Notes: a model not told the origin generated them from the letters alone. A stretch of 64,000 nucleotides of DNA from Ampelocalamus luodianensis (GCA_036346255.1 CM070629.1:54062916-54126915); one strand, 5' to 3'; shown: positions 10,890 to 22,923, numbered from the stretch's first letter. Numbers and translations are program-made.

Positions 10890-11640
10890 ATCGATCTTGA
10901 TCCAGAGCCTACATCGCTCGCTGAATGAAATGAAAGATCAGATCAAGAATATTGGAAGAAGGCAATAGAAACTGAATTATTCTCTCCGAATAAAAGAAAA
11001 ACGTTTGGGCCTGTAAGCTGCATGCCTCCCCTTGTGCACCCCGTAGGGCATAAGTGGGTATTTGTTCGAAAGCGAAATGAAAAGAAGCACTTGCTTCTTG
11101 TACAAGGTTTCACTCAACGTCCTGGAGATGATTATGAAGAAACCTATTCCCGGCTATGGGCGGAACCCCCTTTAGATATTTATCTCAATGGTAGTGAACT
11201 TGAAGTTAGAAGTGAAGTTGATGGATGGGGTACCAGCATACCTTTATGGAAATTTGGATTCGGACATTTATATGAAGATATCTGAATGTATCTCTATCTC
11301 GAACCAAGATAGAGCAAATAGAAGTCTGTGCAGTGTGAAACTCAGAAAGTCACTGTACGAAATTAAGCAATCAGGCAGGATGTGGTATAATCACTTGAAA
11401 CGACTTTCTATGCAAGAAAGGCTACACGAACAATGAGAATAATCTCTGTTTATTTATACGACTATCCTATAATAGATTTTGTATAATCTTAGAGTATGAA
11501 GATGATCTGAATATTATCGGAACCCTGAAGGATATTAAGAAAGCAAGCTCTTACCTGGAGTCGGAGTTCGAAATGAAAGATTTTGGGTAAAACCAAATAT
11601 TGCTTAGGCTTACAGCTTAGTCATGCCCCCTGAAGGGATA
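10890..11640 (+). pseudogene. Copia reverse transcriptase remnant
   Basis: Pieces in shifting frames include HPVGHKWVFVRKRNEK, VQGFTQRPGDDYEETYS, YGNLDSDIYMKI and VKLRKSLYEIKQSGRMWYN, all landmarks of the copia RT in correct order. The Y-V-D-D catalytic motif region (near 11490) is degraded. It continues from the linker broken by the solo LTR. Confidence 0.7.
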
Positions 11641-11649
11641 TTAGTGCAC

Positions 11650-12473
11650 CAGTTAACCTACACTTAGAAAGTGTTAGAAAGTTTCGACTTTGAAAAGGCA
11701 TACCCTTCGAAAGTGTCAATGGTCGGGAGATCTTTGCAGCAAAACAAGGATATGTACAGACCTAGAGAAGAGGGGGGAGTTCTGGGACCGGAATTCCCAT
11801 ACTTAAGTGCATTAGAAGCACTCATGTATTTAGCAAACTGTACTAGAACGGACATTGCATTTGCCGTAAACCTATTAGCAAGGTATAGTACAGAAACTAC
11901 CAAAGGCATTGGCAGGGAATGAAGGACATCTTCCGATACCTCTAAGGCAGCAAATAACTTGGTCTATTCTATAGAAAAAACCAAGACCTAACTATGAATG
12001 GCAATGCAGATGCCAAGTACCTGTAGAACCCGTATATATCCAAATAGCAAACAGGCTATGTATTCCTATGTGGTGGAACTGCAATTTCATAAAAATCGTC
12101 TAAGAAATGTCTTGTATCGACTTTTACGAACCACTCAAAAATAATGGCAATGTACGAGGCCTCACGAGAATGTGCTTGGTTTCGGCGGATGATTCACCAC
12201 ATCCAGCAGTCATGTGGATTGAATACCGCGCAAACCCCCACTATTATCTATTAAGATAATACAACTTGTGTTGCACAAGTGCAGATGGGTTATGTGAAGA
12301 ATCCTCTCACAAAGCATATCAATTCCAAGTCCTTTTACGCTCATGAATTGCAAAAGATGGATGATATTAAAGTACTTCATACTAAGTCATATGAGAATCT
12401 TGCAGATTTATTCACTGAGTCACTTCCAGTGTCTAGCTTTGAAAGATGCAAACGTGAATTGGAATGATGAGAC
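11650..12473 (+). pseudogene. Copia RNase H region remnant
   Basis: The region reads GPEFPYLSALEALMYLANC, RTDIAFAVNLLARYS and later ADLFTESLPVSSFERC, the characteristic C-terminal part of Ale-type pol. The final frame ends in a stop at about 12467, followed by the 3' untranslated part and the purine tract. Confidence 0.7.
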
Positions 12474-12749
12474 TTAGAGAAGTGCAGAATTCAGGGGGAG
12501 AATCTTCACGAATTCATTATTAAAACTTGATTATGAAGATCCAGTGCCCAAAGAAGAAATCCTGGAGATCGAATGAAATTGGGTGGATTGTACTCTTTTC
12601 CCTTGACGAGTTTTCCTGAAGTTTCTCGGCTAAGGTTTTTAACGAGGTAATTCGTGCAGCACAGCAGAACGTGTATCATGTACTCTTTTTCTAAATTTTT
12701 TTCACTGAGTTTTTATGGAGTTTTGACGAGACATGGACATGACAGATGA

Positions 12750-12764
12750 GTGCCCAAGGGGGAG
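12750..12764 (+). other. Polypurine tract of the Ale copia
   Basis: GTGCCCAAGGGGGAG immediately precedes the 3' LTR, where plus-strand DNA priming occurs. Confidence 0.7.
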
Positions 12765-13032
12765 TGTTAAGAAATCGGACCAAGGACCGGGAGTCCTGGC
12801 CCAAGGTGGGCTCCTCATCCTAAACCTTAGCAGGGTCTTAGCCTATAAATAGGGGGTACTAGTCATTGTAAAGGGTGATCATTTGATGAAGGAATAAAGA
12901 GAAGCAAGAAGTCCCCTTATATCTCTGTGTTCATCTATTATTCTGTTCTTGTGTTCTTGTATCGTTCTTACGATTCTGAGTTTGTCTACGAGGTAATCAC
13001 TTGGACAACTCGCCAGCGCCAGTTCCTCAACA
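12765..13032 (+). repeat. Ale copia 3' LTR
   Basis: 268 bp, TGTTAAGAAATC to TCCTCAACA, the partner of 5054-5323. A GTTT flank follows it, matching the GTTT before the 5' LTR. Confidence 0.92.
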
Positions 13033-13125
13033 GTTTTAATTCAATTCAATTGTACCATCCGTCCGAAAGGATCGAACACAGGTATAATGTGTCACCACTC
13101 ACTACATGCTTCTAATGCATTCTTA

Positions 13126-13384
13126 GGCCTGCTTTGAAAAGCCAAAATTTCCGACCCATCGACGAGCATGAGCTAGGAATTTCGGCCTATGTCTTGTTTG
13201 GAAAGCTCAAATCTTGGACCCATTCACAAGGATGAGCTAGAAATTTAGGCTTTCTAAACAAGGTCTTAAAGTTTGTTTGGATTGGCTAAAATCTAGGTCC
13301 ATCCACATGGATCATGGATGGGTGAGGATTTTAGTTCAAATTCACGTCCTATCCACGTAGAGCCCTGTCCATCCAAACAATGCC
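13126..13384. mobile_element. Tourist-like MITE
   Basis: GGCCTGCTTTG and the reverse complement of its right end, GGCATTGTTTGG, form imperfect terminal inverted repeats, with TTA at both borders (13123-13125 and 13385-13387). Length 259 bp. TTA target sites and the GGCNNNGTTTGG-type ends are typical of PIF/Harbinger (Tourist) MITEs. The inside has about three degenerate internal repeats (GATGAGCTAGAAATT). Confidence 0.65.
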
Positions 13385-14283
13385 TTAGAATCTCATGCTT
13401 ACACACCTTGTCGGTTATCTTTCCTGTAAAAATATATCAAATGTCTGTAAAATTCGAAAAACCGTGTGTGAAAGTGTCAAAAAATCTAAAAGAATTATCA
13501 AAGATAGGGGAGTGCATATTCTATATTCATGAAACTTTTTACTCAATCTTATTTGTGTGATATGAAAAGACAAATAGTTAGAGAATAGTTACAAATCATT
13601 GGTCGCTAAGTATTTGTCCTTTTTTATATATATTCCTAATGCAGTTGACTTTGATATTAAAATTCAGTAGACATATGCAACATGCCACCCCTACCATGGT
13701 AATTTTCGGAGAATTACTTAAAACATCTGTACCCGATTTTCACGCATTCGCAAAACATTTTATGCATTTTACAGGATATTCACCCTACGCGCGCGCGTAT
13801 GTGTGTATGCAACCGACAGTTGAGGAGATCTGTGATGTTGCATCCATGATCTGTAGAATTATACGAAGGAGCTTAATTAGCCACACAATTGAGGAGATCT
13901 TTCAAGGAAAAGCTCAAGTACTGATGAATGACAGCACACGCGATCCATCAAATCCGAGCATTAATCCATTCACTTAAGAATTCCCCTTTCCCACAAAAGT
14001 CTTAATTGTAGGAATACATGCATCTTCATTTCATCCTAGCTACATGGATATCCATGTATATGTATACGTATATATAGTAATACTATCTTCTTCGACTTCA
14101 TACTACTGTAGCCTAGCTATTCTGTCGAGATGTATCATCATCAGCAGCTGCTGCTTAATTTGCATGCACAATTAATTAGATAGTTAGCCTAGCTGGTCAG
14201 ATCAACATATATCCATCACATTAATTAGCCTAGCTATGCTGTCGAGATGGAATCATCCGGCCAAAACAGAATCAAGAACGAAG
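13385..14283. other. Downstream flank of the GLR gene
   Basis: AT-rich intergenic sequence. A 112-codon plus-strand frame (13639-13977) has no recognisable domain. CCTAGCTATNCTGTCGAGATG occurs twice (about 14112 and 14228), a short direct repeat. The GLR 3'UTR must lie in the part nearest 14283; I see no clear poly(A) signal to place its end. Confidence 0.45.
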
Positions 14284-17200
14284 CTAGACCGGCGAGAGGG
14301 ACGGCCGCGAGGAGGAGGACGGCCCGTCGGAGCTGGTGATGGGCCTGCCGTCGCTCGACTTCCTCCTGATGGCCCTCTTCACCTCCGCCTCCTTCATGTC
14401 CACGAATGTCATCAGCTCCCGGATGCTATTCAGCCTCGCCGGCCGCCGCAAGCTCCTCTCCGGGTGGCCCGGGAACTCTGGCGTCAGCACACCCTCCTCG
14501 CCGTGGTACTCGTAGTACTGGCAAAGTATCCTCGTGAAGAAGATGAGCAGGGCGATGAAGCACGCGACGCCGCAGATGAGGAAGAGACCCCAGAAGCTGC
14601 CCAGGTTCAGCCGGTCGGCGCCGACGTCGCTGCTCTGCGAGTCGCACTGCCCCGGGTTCAGCCACTTGTCGTGGATCCGCTGCAGGTCGCTGTTCTCCGA
14701 CAGCGTCAGGATTGCCGTCGACAGGTCCACCACCAGAGGGGAGTCCCGCTGGAACGCCTGCATGCCGGAAAATTCAGATGGGTACTTTGACAGAATTCCG
14801 AACGATATGAGGAATAACACACGCGATCACAAAGTAGAACACACGACTTTGGTGCTGCAAAGCGGCACTTTTCTGTTGATCTTTCATTCCTATATAAGCA
14901 AATTACATGCAGGAAAATATGGATACAGATGACTGAGACAATCACGGCATGCTCGTGAGTAATTGTTGCCATCCCAACAATCTGGGACATGCCATTCTTA
15001 GCACAGCCCGCTAATCTACCTTCTACTTACCAAAGTTAGCAAGCTCAGGACTTATTCAAACAATCTCCTCCTAAGTCCTAGAGCAACTAGACTAAGTTTT
15101 TTTCATGCCGATCTCGCCACGAAGTTCCTGAAACCGAACGCGTCCGAGTGCTTTTGTGAGGATGTCGCCCAGCTGCAGTTCAGTGCCAACAAACTCGACG
15201 TCGATCAGCTTCCTGTCGCAGCACTCCCGGATGAAATGGAATTTCACATCAATGTGCTTACTCCGGTCATGATGCACAGGATTCTTCATCAATGAGATGG
15301 CGGACTTGTTGTCCACCTTGAGCTTTGGCGCGAGGATTGCTCCTCCGACGAGCTCAGCCAGCAAGCGTGCCAGCCAAACCGCCTCGCACGCAGCTCCAGC
15401 AGCCGCGATGTATTCTGCCTCGCAGGAAGACAACGCGACCACCTTCTGCTTGGCCGATTGCCAGGCAACCGCCCACCTGCAAGGAAGAAGATGAGGCCGC
15501 TGGTGCTCTTCCGATCGTTGATATCTCCGGCAAGATCACTGTCAGAGTAGCCCAGCAGCTTGGGAACTCCTTCATTTCTTCTCCCTGGACGATAGTGCAG
15601 CCCCCAATGCACTGTCCCTGCTATATAACGGAGCACCCGCTTGACTGCAGCAAGGTGCTCTTCACGCGGCGCTTCCATGAATCGACTTAGATAGCCCACT
15701 GCATATGCCAGGTCGGGTCTGGAGTTGCAGAGGTACCTGAGACTGCCGATGAGGCTGCGGTACTCAGTGGCATCAACACTTGGAGTCGTCCCCTCCTTCA
15801 GCAGCTTCAGCTTTATTTCCATGGGAGTGGCGCTTGGCTTGCAAGTACCCAGCCCCGCCTTCTCAAGGATTTTGGTGGCGTAGGCTCCTTGCCGGAGGGT
15901 GATCCCGTCCGCTCCCTGCGTGACCTCCAGGCCGAGGTAGTACGAGAGGAGCCCGAGGTCGCTCATGCGGAAGGTGTTCATCATCTCGGCTTTGAACTTG
16001 CTCACCGCACCTGCATTTCCTCCGGTGATGATTAGATCATCAACATACACGCCCACGATTAGGCGTGCTGCTCCTTCTCCACGGGTGTACATCCCGTGCT
16101 CGTTGGTGCAGCGTGTGAAGCCATGTGCTAGCAGCGAGGCGTCGAGCTTTTGATTCCAAGCCCGTGGAGCCTGACGGAGTCCATACAGTGCCTTGTGAAG
16201 GCGCAGCACCTTGTGCTGGTGCTTGCCGTCGACGAAGCCTGGCGGCTGTTGGACATACACCTCCTCCTGGAGCTCCCCGTTCAAGAACGCCGACTTGACA
16301 TCCATATGGTGGACGCTCCAGCTGTAATGCGCTGCAATGGCGAGAAGCAGCCGCACTGACTCCAGCCGAGCGACAGGCGCGAACACCTCTTCAAAGTCGA
16401 TGCCGGGGCGCTGCACGTATCCCTTGGCGACGAGGTGGGCCTTGTACTTGGCGATGCTCCCGTTCTCGTCGCGCTTGACCTTGTACACCCACTTGAGGCC
16501 GATGGCGCGGTGACCTTGTGGGAGATCCACCAGTGACCAAGTTCTGTTGTCGCGGATGGAGTTCATCTCCTCCTCCATCGCTGCAATCCAGTTTGGATCG
16601 CCGCCGGCCTCCTTCAGCGATCTCGGCTCCTCCACGCTGACTGAATGCAGTTCAGCTTCTACTGTGTCCCGGTCCGCCAGACCTGGAATGGCATCCGAGC
16701 CGATGATGTTGTCCAGCCTCTGGTACCGGTGCTCCACGTCCTCGTCATCATTCGCGTCGAGGTTGGGATCGTCGCTGAGAGGCGTAGCGAACTCGACCTG
16801 CGTCCCCGTGGGGATAATCGAAGCTCGTGGCGACGGTGTACCGATGGGTGTAGCAGGTACAGGTGATGCAGCAGCTGCAGACGAACCTTGCGCAGTGGGC
16901 GGTGTCGCAGGTTCCACTGATGTCGCGACCGACGGAGGTGCGCCAGAGACACGGCGTGGGAGTTCGTACTCCTGCTCGACGGTGAAGGGCTCCTGCTCGA
17001 GGTCGGTGGAGGCGTCTGCCCACTCCCAGCGCGCGCTCTCGTCGAAGATCGCGTCGCGCGAGACATGGACGCGCTCCATCACGGGGTCGTAGAAGCGATA
17101 TGCTTTAGAGCCGCTCTGGTAGCCGATGAAGACGACCTTCTGGCCGCGGTCGTCGAGCTTGGCGAGGTGAGGGCGGAGTCGCTTGATGTAGGCGATGCAG

Positions 17201-20200
17201 CCGAACACTCTCAGAAAGTGCAAGGGGGGTTTCTTCCCGTACCACGCCTGGTAAGGGGTCTTCCCGTCGAGCGCGGCAGTCGGTGCCCAGTTGAGGAGGT
17301 ACACGGCGGTGTGCACCACCTCCCCCCAGAAGTGTCCAGGCACGCCACGCGCGCGCATGATGCTCCTCGCCGTCCCCACGATCATCTGGTTTCGACGCTC
17401 TACTACGCCATTTTGCTGCGGCGAATAGGGAGCCGAGAAGTGACGCTGGACACCTTCACCTGCGCAATACTCAGCGAATTCGACCGAGGTAAATTCACCT
17501 CCATTGTCAGTCCGCAGAACCTTCAGCTTCTTGCCCGTCTCTCGCTCGACGCGGGCTGGAACTCCATGATCGCCGCCGGCGCGTCTGCCTTGGACCGCAA
17601 GAGAGTGAGCCACATATAGCGGCTCATATCATCTACCAGCAGCAGGAAGTAGGCGTTCCCGGTGGTGTTGACGGCGTGATCGGTCCACATAGATCACCAT
17701 GGACAAGTTCGAGCTTCTCCTCCGCTCGGAACTTTGCGGCCTGCGGGAACGAGGTGCGTTTCTGCTTCGCCAGCACACAATCTTCGCAGACTTGATCTAC
17801 ATGATCAATCACCGGCAGTCCGCGTACGAGCTCGTCGCGCCCCAGCTTCCTCAGCGCCTGGAAATTGAGGTGCCCATACCTCTCATGCCAGCGCCAAGCG
17901 ACGTCGCCGGCGCGGGCTGTGAGACACACCGGCGCGACGACGTTCATGTCGAGGTAGTACAGCCGACTCGCCGAGCGATGCACCTTGGCGAGGAGTTGTC
18001 GCTGTAAGTCGTAGAGCCGCAGGATCCCGAACTCGATGTCGACCTTGAAGCCGTCCTCATCCATCTGCCCGAGGCCGACGATATTGGTGGTGAGGCGTGG
18101 GATGTAGTAGACACCGTCAAGGCGACGATGTTCCCCGTGCTTACAGGCGAAAAGGACGGTGCCCTTTCCCTCGATGGCGACCACCGATCCGTCACTGAAC
18201 TTGACAGTTTCGGCGACACCGGTGTTCAGCTCAGCGAAGACAGACCGCGACCCCGTCATGTGGTTCGTTGCGCCGGTGTCAAGCACCCAGCGGCGAGGCC
18301 CCACGGCCTCTTTCTCCTCCTCACTGAGGTGAAGGAGAACCTTCCGTTCGACGAGGTGGACGCGCCCCTGTGCAGCAGCGTGCAGCGGCGAACTGGAGTG
18401 TGGGCACGACTTGGGCACCGCGGTCACCTCCGCGTCCGCGGCGATGTACATTAGCGCCCCTTCCTCTTCTTCGGCCTGCGCGACATGAGCCGCGCCCTTC
18501 TTCTTCCCGCGGCAATCTTTGGCCCAGTGGCCACTTTTACCGCAGTTGTAGCAGATAGTGCCAGGCGGTGCCTTGCCGCCGCCGGTGTTCCCGGCGCTCG
18601 CGTTCTGGCCATCGCGGCCATCGCGACCTGCTCCGCCGCGACCGCGTCCATGCCCGCGGCGTTTCCCGTGGTTTCCGGAACTGGATCCACCGCCGGAGTT
18701 CTCCTGCTCGCGACGTGCTTTGCGCCGGGCTTCCCAGTCCTCCTCACAGAGCATCAGGCGCCCCATGGTGTCCGTGACCTCCTTGGGTTTTACGCGATCC
18801 TCGAACACGCGCAGCCGACCGATGATCTCCTCGATCGTCACCTGGTTCAGATCCAGGAACATCTCGAGGGAGACCGCGGCCTGATTCAGCCGTTCGGGGA
18901 CCACCTGCAACAATTTCTTTACTACCTCGGCGTCGGTGATGTTGTCGCCGAGGGAACGGAGGTTGGTGGAGAGTGCGGTGATGCGGACGCCGAACTCGTT
19001 GACGGTCTCTCCTTCTTTGAAGGCGAGATTGCCGAAGTCTCGGCGGAGCTGCTGCGCGCTGGCGTCGCGGGCGCGCTCGTCGCCGATCCGCAGGTTCATG
19101 ACAGCATCCCAGGCCTGCTTTGCTGTCCTCTTCGTGGCGAGCGTACTCCAAAGCTCAGAGGGCACTGAGCGTAGGAGGCCAGTCATCGCCTGCCGATCGT
19201 CGTGGTACTCTTCTTCGTCGGGGTCATCTGCGATGCCATTTCGGACGACGTTCCAGACACGGAGAGTCTGGAAGTTCACCTCCATGACGAGCGCCCATTC
19301 CGGATAGTTAGTCCGGGTCAGCATTGGCCACGCGACGTTCGCGGACGGCCGCTCGATGATTCGCTCGACGACGCGCGATCCGGCGCCGGGTGCGCGAGTG
19401 GCGATTGTGAGAGCGGCCACGGCGACGTGGCGGCGAACGCGACGGGGCCTCCTTCTCCGTGCCGGAGCCATCACCTGACAGCACTGTCTTGGAGGGTGAC
19501 TGCGACATGGCGACGGCGGAACCCAAGGCTCTGATACCAATTGACAGAATTCCGAACGATATGAGGAATAACACACGCGATCACAAAGTAGAACACACGA
19601 CTTTGGTGCTGCAAAGCGGCAGACTTTTCTGTTGATCTTTCATTCCTATATAAGCAAATTACATGCAGGAAAATATGGATACAGATGACTGAGACAATCA
19701 CGGCATGCTCGTGAGTAATTGTTGCCATCCCAACAATCTGGGACATGCCATTCTTAGCACAGCCCGCTAATCTACCTTCTACTTACCAAAGTTAGCAAGC
19801 TCAGGACTTATTCAAACATACTTGTCAAGAACAATGCAGAGTTCAGAGTTCAGAGTGCTTACGAATCCCCATCCGCTCTTGGTGAACTCCTGCCCGACCG
19901 TCTTGAACTGGCAGTTGGTGGAGAGGAAGAGCTCGACGTAGGGCAGCTCGTCGACGATGGCGGCCACCCCTCCGTTGCGCGGCCCGAGCTGGAGGCTGGT
20001 GGCGTACTCGTCGATGTTGAGCTCCCTGAGACGCGACTCGGGCACGTTGAGCTCCTGCATCATGTAGTTCTTGGCGAAGGAGCCGACCTGGTAGCCGATG
20101 GGGTCGGAGCTGGAGATGAGGCTGTCCAGCCCCTGGATCCCCGTCGACAGCTGCTGCACCGTCAGGATCGACGTCAGGCTCGCCGTGTAGCTCGAGTTGA

Positions 20201-22677
20201 TGATCCGCACCACGAACAGCCAGATGATCAGCACGAACCGACCAAGAGTGCTCACAGTGTTCTCTCCTGGTCATTTCACCCATTGTTCAGCTCAGTTCAG
20301 ACATGGATGGACATGATTGATTCTGACAAGTGCACAGGTGCTTACTGTGCTTGAAGAACATTGTGGAGAAGCTGAACCAGAAGATGGTGACGATCTGCTT
20401 CCTGGGCGAGCCCCGGAAGTCCGGGTTGAAGCGGTGCTCGAAGATCCAGACGACGGCGCCGACGAAGAGGAAGAAGGCGCCGGTGACGGCCCACATTCCC
20501 AGACTGAAGGGCGTGAGGAAGGCCCAGGCGTTGGAGCTCTTCTCCTTCACGGGGCACACGATCACCAGCCCCGACTCCACGTACGGTTGCGTGAAGTCCA
20601 CGATCCTCGTCCGGCTCGTCACGATCGAGATGTCGCCGACCGCAGCGTCGAAGTACTGAAGAAATCAGAGCTAAAGTTGTAATTAGCCATGAATTCTAGT
20701 ATAACTGAAGCTGAAAGTGCTCCCCGTACTGACATTGTCTGAGACCTTCTTCACGAGGTCGCTGTAGCTGGGGTTCTTGACACCGTCGCCGAAGAGGACG
20801 AAGGAGACGGGCACCGGGTACGGGAGCAGCGCCACGGCGGCCTTGAAGACGTCGATGCAGTACCCGCTGGCGCCGTCCGGGCTGGCGTCCTTGGACACGA
20901 ACTGCTTGTACGTCGTCCGGTAAGGCACCCCGATCCTCAGCGGCCTGCCGTTGTTCGGGAACACCCACCCGCGCGGCGTCGCCGTCGTCTCCCCCGGCCA
21001 GATCACGCTGTACAGCTGCTGCGGCTGGCTGCCGTTGGAGAGCGATCCTGTAGGCGCGGCGACAGACAGGCGCGAGTGGTTGGACCAGTACCCGACCAGC
21101 CGGACGCCCGTCCCGCCGACGTTGAGGACCTCGTAGGCGGGGTCGGCCAGGCTCCTGCCGGCGCCGAACCGCACACGGCCGGTGACGCCGGTGAAGTTGG
21201 CGAGCATGACCTTCTGCAGCAGCTGCTCCCCCTGGTCGAACATCTTGAGCGTGCTCAGCCGCAGCGTGCTCCCGTTGGCACCGCGCAGCCTCGGGTCGGC
21301 CGAGAAGGAGACGTTCCACCCGTCGTCGAGGAACTGGTCGATGGCGCGCGCCGCCATCCACACGGAATCGTACGCGTAGAGCCCGTACGCGTTCATGCTC
21401 GCGCTCGCGTTCTGGTTCTGCCGGACGAACCTCGACATGAGCGACCTCTTGGCGTCGGAGTCTGGGCTGTACTGGCGGAGTGTGACCACCCCCTGTACGA
21501 GGCTCATCGTCTTGTCGTTGGCCGGGCGCAACGAGTCCAGCGCGGCGGCGAGCCAGTCGGTGGCGATCCAGACGTAGCCGCTGGCCATCATACCGAGCGA
21601 TTGCGCGATGGAGAAGATGGCGAGGCCGGAGTCCGGGCTGACGTGGACGACGTAGACCCGGGACTCCATCATCCTGACCTGCACCAGCAGGTCGGCGATG
21701 GCGGCTCGGTCGGCGTTGGGGGGGAAGGGCGCCTTGTAGGAGACCTTGGAGCGCTTGGTCTCAAGTGCGTCGCCGAGGGCGTCGACGCCGCCGCGGCCGA
21801 AGTCGTTGTCGACGTAGATGGCGGCGACCTCCCTCCAGCCGTAGTAGGTGACGAGGTCCGCGACGGCGTTCATCTGGAAGTAGTCGTCGTGGGTGGTGCG
21901 GACGAAGTAGGGGTACTGGGTGGACGAGAGCGTGGGGTCGGTGGCGCCGAAGGAGAGCAGCGGGACGTGCAGCTCGTTGACGACGTGGGAGACGACGTGC
22001 GCGATTCCCGACGACTGCGGGCCAACGACGGTGACCATGTTCCGCTCCATCAGCTGCAACGCTGCGCCAACCAAGCATCAATGTCAAGCTGGATGCATGA
22101 TGTCATGTGCTCCTTCCATTGCATGGTCACCATTTGCCAAGTAATCGAGTGTGACCACGATGAATACTACTGCTTACTTCTGATTGATCATCAGTTATAT
22201 ACTAGTCAGCAGCCATGGATGGAAACTGGAAACATCCACAACACACTTGTAGTTGTTTCACAGAGCTTGACAGACTTAAAGAGAGAAACAAATACTACTC
22301 CGTAGGCATGCAATCTGTTGATGCGCACGGACCAACCACTCCAATCGTATCCTGATGGCAAAATTACTAGGATTTTGGCAAGCTGATCAAATTACTCGAT
22401 GGGATGCCGTACTTAACGTACCTTGGATGGTGCCGACGAAGCCGCTGCACTTGGTGTCCTGCACCACCACTCTCAGGTGGGTCCCCTTGAGGACCTCGGC
22501 GTCGCGGTTCACGTCGGCCACGGCGAGCTCGATGGCCGTCTTGGCCGACCTCCCGATGACGGAGTCGAAGGTGAAGAGCGCGCCGATGGTCACGTTCGCC
22601 GGCCTCGCCGGCAAGGCGAGCGCCAGAACACTGCAGAGGCAGAGGAGACGGAGCAGAGCCGAGCTCTTCGTCTCCAT
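14284..22677 (-). CDS. GLR: Glutamate receptor-like cation channel (GLR, clade 3-like)
   Basis: Five exons: 22422-22677, 20734-22061, 20346-20655, 19863-20266 and 14284-14757. All introns are GT-AG, and the exons sum to 2,772 nt, giving 923 residues. This is an amino-acid-gated, Ca-permeable channel of plant membranes. In order: signal peptide (LLRLLCLCSVLALALPA, about 1-31), the N-terminal ANF-receptor domain (about 35-400), ligand-binding S1 (CIDVFKAAV), M1, pore loop FWFSFSTMFF, M3 with SYTASLTSILTV, S2 (IVDELPYVELF), M4 (FLICGVACFIALLIFF) and a Ser-rich tail. The start METKSS is preferred because it puts the signal peptide at the N-terminus; an in-frame ATG at 22728 would add 17 residues. 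A copia element sits in intron 4. Clade assignment is by resemblance only. Confidence 0.93.
14788..15062 (-). repeat. 3' LTR of the intronic copia
   Basis: 275 bp; in plus coordinates TGACAGAATTCC to TTCAAACA. Its outer edge lies 30 bp from GLR exon 5. Confidence 0.95.
15092..15490 (-). pseudogene. Copia RNase H C-terminal segment
   Basis: Reads MVALSSCEAEYIAAAGAACE, then KLKVDNKSAISL and the C-terminal GDILTKALGR. These are the copia RNase H motifs, including the S-x-x-E-A-E-Y and D-N-x-x-A catalytic surroundings. It is out of frame with the RT frame upstream because of one lost base near 15478. Apart from that, the coding sequence is intact. Confidence 0.85.
15478..17613 (-). pseudogene. 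Copia integrase-RT-RNase H open frame
   Basis: An open frame of about 700 codons. It begins in the integrase core (VLRTDNGGEFTS, then YSPQQNGVVERRNQ, the D-D-E region). It passes through a proline-rich linker to the reverse transcriptase (LKWVYKVKRDENGS, HHMDVKSAFLNG and catalytic VGVYVDDLIITG) and into RNase H (YSDSDLAGDINDRKSTSG). It is separated from the gag-protease frame by two small frameshifts at about 17560-17670. The Y-V-D-D motif is intact. A processed polyprotein of this kind copies and integrates the element, but this copy probably cannot make it without help. Confidence 0.88.
17633..19508 (-). pseudogene. Copia gag-protease-integrase N-terminal frame
   Basis: Gag capsid region with NYPEWALVMEVNFQTL and LRSLGDNITDAEVVKKLLQ, a CCHC knuckle (CYNCGKSGHWAKDC, all ligands present), the aspartic protease WVLDTGATNHMTG, and the integrase zinc domain (HERYGHLNFQALRKL, then CEDCVLAKQKR). 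The likely original start (MSQSPSKTV, 19508) is in a different phase from the main frame, so an early frameshift is also present. The frame ends at about 17633 through another shift. Confidence 0.87.
19529..19539 (-). other. Primer-binding site of the intronic copia
   Basis: TGGTATCAGAG on the minus strand, next to the 5' LTR; initiator tRNA-Met type. Confidence 0.85.
19542..19818 (-). repeat. 5' LTR of the intronic copia
   Basis: 277 bp, identical to 14788-15062 except for an extra AG. Its outer edge meets the TACTT duplication, 44 bp from the exon 4 donor. Confidence 0.95.
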
Positions 22678-22737
22678 CTCTGCGACTCCGCTCCTCTCCT
22701 CCCTTGAATCAGAAGAAACTCCAGCCATGTCAAGGAA

Positions 22738-22923
22738 TCAAAAGAAGCACCGAGTCACCGACACCAAAGAAGCCAAAGAGGAGAGGAGCTCAAGAGCAAG
22801 CACGCCTCCTGAAGAAGAGCACAGCAAACAAGTGAGGAGAGCTAGCACCCCAGCTAGAGTGTTACTCGTGTCAGAGTAGTAGCTCAGAAACGGTACAATA
22901 ATCATGGCTGGAGGAAAAGGCAT
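22738..22923 (-). other. Upstream ORF candidate before GLR
   Basis: A 61-codon frame with a hydrophobic Leu/Val-rich middle ends 9 bp before the first in-frame GLR ATG (22728). If transcription starts above 22923 it would be an upstream ORF. No TATA box was seen on the minus strand between 22730 and 23100 to settle this. Confidence 0.3.

Larger units (their letters stand above)
5054..13032 (+). mobile_element. Complete but decayed Ty1-copia element, Ale/Retrofit type
   Basis: Two LTRs (5054-5323 and 12765-13032) bound an 8-kb element, and the sequence abutting both ends shares GTTT, a short target duplication. A primer-site-like CGTTATCAACACG follows the 5' LTR and a purine tract precedes the 3' LTR. 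Remnants of gag C-terminus, protease, integrase, reverse transcriptase and RNase H appear in copia order, all broken by stops and frameshifts. The domain order and signature words fit the Ale/Retrofit lineage. The LTRs differ at roughly two dozen positions, so the insertion is old. The interior also holds a GC-rich block (5866-6720) and a solo LTR (9801-10572). Confidence 0.88.
14788..19818 (-). mobile_element. Young Ty1-copia element in GLR intron 4
   Basis: 5,031 bp, bounded by LTRs 14788-15062 and 19542-19818 and by the duplication TACTT (14783-14787 and 19819-19823). The two LTRs differ only by a 2-bp AG indel, so insertion was recent. The element runs in the same direction as GLR. On the minus strand the primer site TGGTATCAGAG (19529-19539) follows the first LTR, and a purine-rich GGACTTAGGAGGAGA precedes the second. 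It encodes gag, protease, integrase, RT and RNase H with a few frameshifts. Removing the element and one TACTT leaves a 69-bp intron, similar to the 78- and 79-bp neighbours. Confidence 0.96.

Noticed and set aside
13639..13977. 112-codon plus-strand frame downstream of GLR
   Set aside because: No recognisable domain, biased composition, and an internal GAGGAGATCT direct repeat; no support as a gene.
21076..22305. 409-codon plus-strand open frame opposite GLR exon 2
   Set aside because: It is the antisense shadow of GC-rich GLR coding sequence, with no domain and valine/aspartate-biased composition.
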